A stretch of DNA of 64,000 nt. Source: Lithospermum erythrorhizon (taxonomy: Eukaryota > Streptophyta > Magnoliopsida > Boraginales > Boraginaceae). How positions within the stretch are numbered: position 1 is the first letter of the stretch; each line of letters opens with the position of its first letter. The stretch is from positions 62,001 through 126,000 of the forward strand of contig JADFUC010000266.1 of NCBI GenBank assembly GCA_019722365.1, in the 5' to 3' direction. Below, in pieces: positions 41,301 through 51,761 of the stretch. The notes beneath the pieces were generated by a model. That model worked only from the letters and a program-made list of their open reading frames with translations. It was not told the origin of the DNA and made no database searches. The translations under genes and the position numbers were made by a program.

Positions 41301-43920
41301 CATATGGTGCAAACTATGCAACTCGCCACATCGCCAGCATCTCAAATTCTCCTCAAATTAATGTAGCATTTATTAATTAAAAAATCAGACAAAAATCACA
41401 CAATTTATACACATATTACACCTAAAACACACACTATGTCTCTCAAACAAAATTTACACTATAGAAACTTCCTAAAACATCAAATTAAAGCACAAATATC
41501 CACATAAATTTGAAATAAGAACGAAAAAGGAAACTGCACTCAACAAACAAGCAACAATCGGATAAAAATTACGAATTGGACGAATATTAAACAAGGTATG
41601 CACCATAAAATTGATATTTTTTGAACTATTTTGGCAAATTTTTAGTGATTTAATGAATTCTAAAGTATAAAATATGAAATGGGAGATATGTTTATGGAAA
41701 AAGTAGATTTACATGTCGATTTGTATATATTACTGCTCTAAAATTTTAGGTTTTTTAAATTGTAAAATCTGTACAAAATTGAGGTTTATAGTTATTATTT
41801 GGTGTAAATTAGTACATGAATGTCAATTTTTTTTATTTTGAATCAACTAATGGGGTTTTGAATTGTAAATGTCGACCGTAACTGCACTTCACATCCGTAT
41901 CTTCCTTGTGCTATTAGGGTAAACACATTTTAGTACATAAAAATTACAGACACAGACATTTGGGTACATATATACTCTGAAGATACTTAGTTGTCGAAAG
42001 TAAAAGTGTGTAAATGAATTCAAAGTATATATGTGCTCAAAATGTAGTGGGAATGAAAATAGTGTATTCAGAAAACTAAATAAAAGTAATTTTTTGCAAT
42101 GTTATGAATTTTCATTATGTGCTATTATATACTTTGTTTATATGGAGAGGAAAAATGGTATCATGGGAACAAAAATAGCGATGTGGATGGTATAGTTCAT
42201 CAAATTATTGAAGCTTCAAAAAAGTGCTTAGTTGTAGAAGCAATTTGAAGAAGAATGCTAATTGGGAATCGCTTCAAGATCGTGCTTCCTACGAAGATTT
42301 TTGAGATTGGATGACATATTGAGGATTTGTTCTCTGCAGATTAAGACTTGGTTGCTATCCGTATACTCTAAATACCATTTATTGCTAAATTAGTGATCTC
42401 TTTCTATTAGTTATTAGTTTTATATGAGTTTTTGTATAGTGGTTTATTCTGTTTGAGGTTCCTGGGTATCAATCTTTTATTGATATATATGTGGGTTGTT
42501 TATATGAGTATATCAGATAGTGATTTGTATTGATAATCGAGGTATGCCTCGTCGACAACTTGTAGTTTTGATTGTTCTTATATGAAAGTATTTTTGAAAT
42601 AAATTGACATTCTCGCATTACTTAACGATATAATAAATTTTTTAAATTTATCAAAAGTTTTCAAATCGAAAAAAACGCCAATCAGCGGCTAAGTGATTTT
42701 AACGGCTTCCATTGTCGCGGAACTTCCCATCAATACAAATGAACAATTATAAACTATATCAACACCAATATTGTATCCTACCCATTATGCACTAATGGTC
42801 CCAATTGCATAAATCAGAGATTACTGTAGTAAGAAACTATGTAACTTAGGGATTTACTCGTATAACAAAAGTTCATGTAATCAACATAACTCACTAAAAT
42901 AAAAAGCATCAACTTGACAATAAGAAAATTCATCAACTCGACATCGTGATTTTAATAACCAAAATACATATGGTAATCTCATCGATCAACTATAACTGAT
43001 ACACAATTTGTAAAGAATTCAAAGAGATCCATCAATAAGGATCCCGGTGGAATTGTCTTCTCAAAATAATAATTTGAGAGTTCTGCCAAATTGAGTTATG
43101 GATCCATCTTCCCATTTTCAATTCTCTTGAAGAATACATAAATTCAAGGATGATGATGAAGTGTTGAAGATTTGAAAGAGTACACATGTGGTCATGGAAA
43201 GTAAATCATAACAGCTAATAGTGGAACCATTTTTTCAACTAACTTTCATAAAAATACAACACAACAATTTTTAATTCTTCAAGCACATGAACAAGTCAAA
43301 ACAAATAATCATAAAAAACAGTTCCTTGAAGGATACCCAATTCATTGATTCTACTCACTTGATTTCATGAACAAATGCTCCCTAAATAGTTATAAAAAAC
43401 TCCTGTTAACACGAAACCCTAACACTGAAATTCTTTAGGAATTCATCATTCAGAATCAATTAAAATCATAAACTCATAATCCTAAATAACGAAATCAAAA
43501 CTGAATCATAAATTCAAAAATCGAAATAAAATCAAAATAGATTGAATCAAAACAACATATAAACTCATTAAAATCGAAATAACTGAATCAAAATAAAATG
43601 GACTTAGAATTGAAATTGAAACCGAAATTACCTCGATGATAAAGTTTTTGACTTTTTTTTGCACTCAATCATGATTTAGCGCGGCATCGATTCAAGTGTG
43701 GTGGTGTAGCCGGAGGCGTGGCGGGTCGGTAGGATGTCACGCTTCGATTCGGATGCTTAACGATCGCTATGGTTCGGTTGATGAACGTCGCAAGTTATAA
43801 TGGGTCGGGCTAAAGTATCTAATCTCGATATATAATACGTGGACAACCTGAGTAATAAATTATTGGCTATGAAGTCGGGCTTCTAGTTTGAAATTCAAAT
43901 AGTGTATGCACCATATTCGC
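41301..43920. mobile_element. TIR-like DNA element, copy 2 (inferred)
   Basis: Left end GCATATGGTGCAAAC (41300-41314); inverted right end GCGAATATGGTGCATAC (read from 43920 leftward). The two termini share ATATGGTGCA. The left about 750 bp is colinear with the left part of copy 1, including one minisatellite-type unit. The right 300 bp contains a GC-rich piece (43675-43740), and a GC-rich piece lies similarly just before 41290. No transposase was recognised. Superfamily is undecided; promoter-like termini would suit Mutator-like elements. Confidence 0.4.
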
Positions 43921-44602
43921 TTCATAATCAGAAGGGTTAAGTTTGCACAAAAATATTGTTCTTGCACTGCATCGAGCTGATAATTATAGGTTGTACTTCT
44001 AAGCAGCTCCATTCCCTGTCGGTAACATATTTTTTTTTTTTCCGTATAAGCATTATTTTATAAGCACTGTAGATCGAACTCAGCACTCTCATACTATGCC
44101 AGGCTGAGCAACTATTGCCAGTTCTCGTTTATTCTGCAACATAAGCAATACAATGATGTGAGTTAAGTACATGACTGGGAGAAAGTGAATTCGCCTTTAT
44201 TACTAATGACAAAGTTTGTTTGAAATAATTTCAGCTTTGCTTGGCCAATACCAAATCTCGGCATTAAGTTATCAAATTCATAAAAATAAAATTCAATCTA
44301 CGCATCAAAAGTCAATGCATTTACCTCGGGGATTACGCTTCCATGTGATAAAACCAAATGAATGATATGACCCAATTACACGTCTTACTGCATTCTCTAG
44401 TCGATCACCAAATGAAGGAAATCCCATGTGTCCCAACTCTCAACATCATGCTCATGGATTAATGGTATCATCAAATGGTCAAAGATCAATTCCCCCAACT
44501 TCGACTTTGTTAATTAGTGATAAAATGAGTCCAAATACAATAGGCCCAAAAGGAGGTGCGATTCATGGAAGCTCCAACTCGCATAGCCCCTCACTACGGT
44601 GT

Positions 44603-45675
44603 CAAAAATCGCCGCAGATGCACGCGCATCGATATAATTTAATAAGCATGAAAAATTATGTTTAAAAACGGAAAATTAATTGGGAAAAAAACGTATGAAA
44701 TGCTTTTCTTACAAAGATAAAACGAGCATTTTGGGTAAAAGACGGTGATCAAAAAAAAAAATACGAAAATATAACTTCTAATATTTTTACATTTATTTGT
44801 ATATTAAGTGCCGAACTTTAATTTTATAAAATGTAAACATTTCTCAGCATAATTCTCCTTAGAAAATAGTAAGATCTTTGATCATTCGCCAAATTATTTA
44901 ATCAATATCTATTTAAAAAAAAATTTAAATGATATAATGAATTTTTATGTTACAATTAAAACAACATCATAATGTTTAAAATTATTCATCTACTAAATGT
45001 AATTCATCATCTAAATGTGACATATATTCCTCAAAATTGTATTTGGAATAAACATAAGCTTGTTCACCTTATCTCCACTGCAGGGCAAATCAAGATAATT
45101 TGGTAATTCTGAGAGATTATTAATATTTATTGACTCCAAATCTCAAGCTTTTAATTCTCTATATTTCTCCAATGTTATTGTATTCATCCTAAATACTAAC
45201 ATAGACAAAAATGTTAAATATTTCTTGAGTTATTCTATTTCTCTTATTTATTTGTGCAACTTCAAAATTCGGATAAATGCTTTTGATAAAAAAAACCGTG
45301 TTTTTTTCAAGTATAATTTAGTTAAGGATGAAAAATACTTTTTTTTACTCAAAAATACTTTTGATGTACGTGCGTGTTTTTTTACGTGTTTTATATGGTA
45401 AAAATTAAAAAATGAGTTTTTTAAAGATAATTCGTCGGAAAGACGAAAACATGCTTTTAAGTAAAGATACGCATATAAGAATTTTATACGAAGCTTAATA
45501 CGCATGGCTTACTAATATCGATACGATGCCCGGATTTCAATGACGCAATCCAGAATGAGAAAAAATTGCGGCCCAAAAGACATTACAATCTCAAATAAAG
45601 GATAATTAACAAATACACTAATCCTTTAACATCTTATCTCATTTTGACACGTGTCTCCGTGATCGTGAATCGAGT
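44603..45675. repeat. Repeat unit T, copy A
   Basis: Colinear with 47583-48632. Both begin with an AAAATCGCCGCA word and GCATCGATATAAT. Both then share TATTTTTACATTTATTTGTA, GAAAATAGTAAGATCTT, ATTATTCATCTACTAAAT, CAATGTTATTGTATTC and GTATAATTTAGTTAAGGATG, and end in CTTATCTCATTTTGA with ACACGTGTC. No coding capacity. Confidence 0.85.
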
Positions 45676-47030
45676 CATGGGCGCAAATTTAAATATAACC
45701 TGTGGGGGAAGCTTTTAATAAGTGTTCCTAGTTTTAATTTGATGAAGTCGAATTAACAACTTATATGAATATAAATTAATACGATAGACCAATTTTACCC
45801 AGTTTCGAGAACGATTAGTCAAGAAATAAACAACTAATGTATGATTAACTAAAAATAACAAGAATATTTTGCAGCAAAGAGATACAAGTGTAGAGACAAT
45901 ACACACGATTTTTACGAGCTTTGCCTCTAACGCCGACCGCTTCAAGCCCAACCTCGGATATTAGCTCCAAGAATGTTTGATTACACACAAGCAACTCTCT
46001 CTCAAGCACTAATATCAAACACCTAAATTCTCCAACTTTCAAGCGACCCAAGCTCCAAGCTAAGGATTTCAACACCTAATCTACCAAGACTAGGAACCCA
46101 ACACTTCACTCTTAGGATTTCACTTTACTACTCTAACAAAGAATAGCAAATCTTATGCTACACCACACAAGTATTTTCCACCTAATCACAATTAAGAAAC
46201 GAGTAAATCAATATCAAGCACACAATTATGGAAACTCTACCAAAGATGACGAAGATTAAATGCGGTAGCCTTTAACTTCGCTAATCTGAGTAAATTAAAT
46301 GCTTGAAAAAATAGGTAAAAAAAGGTATGGTTTTAAAATAGAAAGAGACTTATATAGTGCACACAAAATATGCCGAATGGTCACAAGATCGAGACCCCAT
46401 CGAGACTCCGGGGGTCTCACGAGCCCCTCGACGGGCCATGGTAAATCTGGCCATAAGCCAGCCCCTCAGGAGGCATCTCTATCGAGGTCCAGTCTCGATA
46501 TCTGGGATCTCTATCGAGACCCTACTCCCTCTCGAGCGAAAGGCCCCGATCATCTGTGATCTCCTCGACGTGGCACTACCCCCTCTCGAGTGGTCTCATG
46601 TTTCCTCCTCCAAGATAGTGATCGCTTTCAAGCCAATTTTCGAAACTAAACGACACGCCTCATTTGTACGAGCCTTAACAATGAATCAATTCCATACTTA
46701 GGATTAGAAACTACGGACTATCAATTTTAAAACCACCAAAATTAAAAACCCAAAGTCATTACTCTTATATTTAAAACAACATATACTAAAGTGTGTGAAG
46801 TTTCCTTTACAAACGCCTACGACAATAAAAACCACGAGCTCCTGGATTAGCTTTCTACGCTTTATGAGTAAAACTTGAGCCTGAATATCCCGACAACTCC
46901 TTTAAGCACTTCAACTTATTAAAGAAGAAACCCACAAGTCTACTCGAAAGCTTTAATTACTGCTTAAACACTCATATCTTCAAAAGCGTTTGAATCGAAT
47001 TCCATTATTCAACAAACGGGTCGGGACTGT
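45676..47030. other. Probable LTR-derived sequence, unassigned
   Basis: Read on the minus strand, 46070-45840 resembles the R/U5 portion of a plant LTR (words such as GAGAGAGTTGCTTGTGTGTA and TTGTATCTCTTTGCTGCAAA). At 46385-46610 a GC-rich stretch repeats ATCGAGAC and CTCTCGAG words. No domain was found and no partner LTR was identified. Confidence 0.35.
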
Positions 47031-48632
47031 AGCCGCACGAAGCCGAGCTTAACTGCCGCTCCGTGACGTTCGCTTGGTTTATATGGAGCCGAAGCCGAGC
47101 CGACTTTCAAAGCTCGCTTGCTCGGCGAGCCGCTGATAAATGTTATATGATTATTATTGTGTTATTTAAGGCTAGCCTATTAAATAAAAGTATAAAACTA
47201 ATATTCTAATTTTTCGATTATTTGAGCTTTCTATCAAGCCGCTTAATTAAAAAGTCAAGCTGTTGGCGATTTACATTTTTTCAGGATAATTTGGGCTTAA
47301 TGCCAAAGTCCAATTTGTATTTATCGGCCACCAATGTTCATGTCTATTACTTTTTGTGCACTCTATCACTTTAAAATTTGAAATTTGCATCAAGTGAGCT
47401 AGCTCGACTCAGTTTTGGCTCGGCTTGGTGAGCCATCAACAAAAATTGAGGCGGGCTCGCTCATTTGGTGATCGAGCCAAGCCAAAAATTCTCCAACTCG
47501 GCCTGGCCATATCAGCTTCTAGTTGGATACACGCGATATCACGCAAGCCCAACTCGCATTGGCCCCCTACCATTTAGGCCAAAAAAAATCGCCGCATGTA
47601 CGCATCGATATAATCTCGAATAGTTATGAGTAAAATTATGGGAAAAAAAATGGAAAAGCTTTTATCGGAAAAAATCGCATTTAAATGCTTTCTTACTTAG
47701 CATAAAAACATATTAATTTTAAAAAGTACTAGATCAAAAATATGGAATATAACTTAATATTTTTACATTTATTTGTATATTAAGTTTAACTTTAATTTAT
47801 AAACAAACATTTCTCATATAATTTTAGAAAATAGTAAGATCTTCTGATCATTCGCTCAAATTATTTTAATCAAATATCAATTTAAAAAAAAAAAAATTTA
47901 AACAGATATAATGAATTTTATGTTTACAATTAAAAACAACATCATAATGTTTAAAATTATTCATCTACTAAATAATTATCACTTAAATGTGACATATATT
48001 CCTCAAAAAATTATTTTTGAATAAACATGTTGTTCACTCATTCCATCAAGTAGGTGGTCAAGATAATTCTGGTAATTCTTGCAGATTATTACTATTTACT
48101 GAATTCAAATCTCAAGTTTTTAATTTCTCTATATTTCTCCAATGTTATTGTATTCTGGCCCTAAAATACTAACATAGACAAAAGTGTTGGAATATTTCTT
48201 TGAAGACTTATTTCTCTTATTTATTCAAGCAACTTCAAAATTCTGATAACGTTGATAAAAAACCGTGTTTTTTTCAAGTATAATTTAGTTAAGGATGAAA
48301 AATATTTTCTTTACTCAAAAATACTTATGTGCTTTTTTTACGCTGCTTTTATATTGCAAAATTATAAAAAGGAAGTTTTTTAAGTATAATCTTATTCAGC
48401 ACGGAAAACATGTTTTTTAAGTAAAGATACGTACATACAGGTTTTATACGAGTTTAATAAGCATACTTACTAATATGGATACGAATGCCGGATGGAGTGG
48501 AGGAACACCCAGAATTCGGTATCAATCGGGTACTAAAAATCTATTAACTTAACAAGGATAATAATAAACAAATACACTAACTTAACATCTTATCTCATTT
48601 TGAGACACGTGTCCCCGTGACGCACCGAGTCA
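47031..48632. repeat. Repeat unit S plus T, copy B
   Basis: S (about 47040-47582) is rich in GAGC/CTCG words and contains GTTATATGATTATTATTGT, AAAAGTATAAAACTAATATT, and near its end ACACGCGATATCACG. T (47583-48632) matches 44603-45675. The S part recurs at 48633-49100, giving the order S-T-S. Confidence 0.8.
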
Positions 48633-49100
48633 CGACAGCTTCGTAGTCAGCATCGAGCTTAACCGAGCGGCTCGACTCGGCTCAGCTCGTCTATACGAGC
48701 TCGAAATTACCTTTCCGAAGCGAGCTGCCTCGATAGCTCGGTTATATGATTATTATTGTATATTTAAGACTAGCCTATATGTAAATAAAAGTATAAAACT
48801 AATATTCTAATTTTTTGATTATTTGAGCTATCACAAGCGACCAAAAGTTGGTTAAGTATGACGATATTTTTGTTATAATTTAGTTAATGTCAAAGTCCAA
48901 TTTATTTATTGACAATTAATGTTCACGCCTATTACTACAAGACTCTATCCTTTTAAAATTCAAATTGGTGACTGAAAATGGTACCTACCGTCTGCCCATT
49001 GCTATCACTCTAGTTGAGACACGCGATATCACGGAAGCTCCAATCCCTCAAGACCTGCCCCTCACCACGAGGCCAGAGCGGTTTTGGGCTTTTGCCCATT
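48633..49100. repeat. Repeat unit S, copy C
   Basis: Colinear with 47040-47582: GCTCG-rich start, GTTATATGATTATTATTGTA, AAAAGTATAAAACTAATATT, a CAAAGTCCAATTT word, and ACACGCGATATCACG near 49020. It is followed by unique sequence ending in a poly(A) run. Confidence 0.8.
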
Positions 49101-49175
49101 CAAATTTTGTTAGAGTTCTTACGCCATGTGATTTTAGAGAGATAAGCTCTCTTCCTAAAATTCACTCTAAATTCA

Positions 49176-49177
<2 letters not shown>

Positions 49178-49210
<33 letters not shown>
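49178..49210 (+). repeat. 33-nt poly(A) tract
   Basis: 33 consecutive A residues preceded by a self-complementary segment (TTTTAGAGAGATAAGCTCTC, with CTAAAA after it, at about 49132-49160). Hairpin followed by A-tract resembles the 3' end of a LINE or SINE, but no body was recognised. Confidence 0.6.
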
Positions 49211-49213
<3 letters not shown>

Positions 49214-51761
49214 CTTTTCATATGTATTCTTTAACATATTACCTATTTTTCACTTCACTATTGAAAAAAAAATAATGCGAGTAGATAAATTTGTAGTGGC
49301 GGAATAATTTTATGCATTTAACTTATTTTAGGGAAGTTGAAAAAACACAATTTTTTCATTGTTAGTGATTTCAGCCCCTATTTTAGCTTTTAAGGGAGCT
49401 GATGTACATGCTCTAAGACTCTTCCGTCCTAGATTTCCTTACTGACGTGGGCTATCCTGCTCACCGCCCACCAAATGTCAGATTTTTTCTGGCTAACACT
49501 TTACTATTAACTTGATAATTTTGATTCAAATCAAAATTTTGGGTATCAATCAAAATCATAAAGTTTGTTAATTTTTTACCATAAAAAATAAATTGGACAA
49601 TCTTTTATGAAATCAGGAAGTATTATGTAGAATTTCGTTTACCGAGGGTAATAATCCTTCTCTTTATGAGCTTCCAAATCCTTAGTAAATGTCTTAGTAA
49701 AATACTACTCCCTCTCTCGTCTTTTGGGCCGTTTTCCTAAAATTATTTCACAGACATTAGACAGGAAATAAAATATAGTAAAAAGTACATTGAAAATGTA
49801 GAATAAAAAATAATTGAAACTATATTATTGGTTGGTTGATAATTTAATAACAAAAAGTAGATAAAAAGTACATTGAAAATATATAATTATAATTTTCATA
49901 GACAAGTAATTTAAAACAAAAATCAGCCTAAAAAAGACAAGAACAGTGAACGGCTTAATACGTATAGTTGGCTTGAATCGAGGCTTACTTAAATAACTCA
50001 ATCCCTAAATCCTATAAAATTCAATTATATGTGAGATGAATGCTCAACATTAGTAAGGCTAGTGTCCACAAACGATGATCATCTGCGGTTATCCATCAAA
50101 AAATGGGTCTAATCACAAAATGGAAATAAAGCTTTAAGATTTCTCTTGTAACATCAAGTTTAAATATGTAATCAAAATTAATAATACAAGCAAAAACTAA
50201 GAAAACGGGTCAATAGTAATGTCGGTAATATTATAGCAAATGTTTCATCAACGAAATGTTTGATACGAAGCAAGATAATACATCGAAAGGGACCTAACTA
50301 TTTGCTTTTAAAAAAAATTAATACATCAAAAGGTGGGTCTAACTATTTGCTTTTCTTCATATATTAAAAAAAATCAAATACATCGCCTAACTATTTGCTT
50401 TCTTATAAAAAATCAAATACATATAAAAGCTGCCTAAACTAACTATTATATATATACCCATATATATATATGTATAATATATATAACTATTTTGACTTTC
50501 TTAACAATTTGGGGAGCTATCAAATTAAGCTTGTCTCTAAGTTTAATTAATTCTCAAGAAACTATCATTTAACGATTTAATCACAATTCAATAAACGAAT
50601 AAGACATGAAATGAATCTAAAGTTAAAAAGTATGAATCTGAATGATCAATAAAACGACAAGTTCTATCGTATTACATCATGCCTAATATTTCAATTGGGT
50701 GATGTACGATACATGTAAAAATACGGAGACAAAATTTAAATTTTAAAGGTACAATTTTCAATACACGAAGCAAGCCAACGCCTTCGAGTTTAAAAAAAAT
50801 TTAGAAAGTGACGACCATCGTCTCTTTTATACTACCTATAGATATTGGCTTCTCAATTTCCCATGGATCATAGAAGAGAAGAAAGAGATTTTCATTTGAC
50901 CGCATACTTTCATTTGAGCCTCAAATATTGGGCCATTTGAGGGGACAATATAAAATGTTGAAAATAATAAGAGACAAATTAAAATATTAGCTATGGTACA
51001 AATGTACAATATCAATAAAAAAATCCAACATATATAAAACATGGCTAAACATCAACTCAAACCTAGCAATCCAAACACTAATACACTACTGTACTGTCCT
51101 TCTCTGGCACACTCCATCTTATCAAAAACAAAAACAATCACTAATGCGTTATCCTACATATTTGATCCCAAATTTGTCATGGACCAATTATGCCAAAGAG
51201 GTGTTTCTTTCACAGCTTTTCAATCTGTGTTATGACTTATGAGATATTGACACTCATTCATGTCGATCATGTGGTGATCACATCCATATTATAATCGTTA
51301 CATATCGATGACAAATGCTCTTATCAAATTTGGATACAATATACTCCAATGTTTAATCAATTCAATTAGATAATCATGATATGCTAATACAAAATATAGA
51401 TTAAAACCATTTTTTTTATTTATTAACATCTTTATTTTTATTTTCATTTCTAGTTTTAAGTTTAAATATTTTTAATCCAATCCATTCAAATAATTGTTTT
51501 CATTTATAATTACAAAATAATTTAAATAATCTCGTTCTTCCATAAATTCAATCTTTACCGTTCTTTACCTGCGACTCGTGCTCTTACGATGATACTAATT
51601 TGTTCCATCAATATTCTCCATTTTATGAATCAATTAGATCATCATGCTAGCACAAAATAAAGATTAGAACCACTTTTTATATTATTATCACTATCATTGT
51701 TATTGAGTACTAAAATATACACAAAATTTATCATAGTGGTATTATTGTGCCTATATAAAAT
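49211..51761. other. AT-rich spacer downstream of EXLA
   Basis: No gene was seen. It contains a possible Stowaway-like MITE (about 49709-49955; termini CTCCCTCTCTCG and an inverted, weak partner), a three-copy repeat at 50278-50425 and a short TA tract near 50445-50482. The part next to 51762 should contain the EXLA 3' UTR. Confidence 0.5.
50278..50425. repeat. Three-copy minisatellite of about 50 bp
   Basis: Three adjacent units each contain CTAACTATTTGCTTT followed by an A-run and a TACATC/AATACATA word. The spacing shortens from one to the next. Non-coding. Confidence 0.8.
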
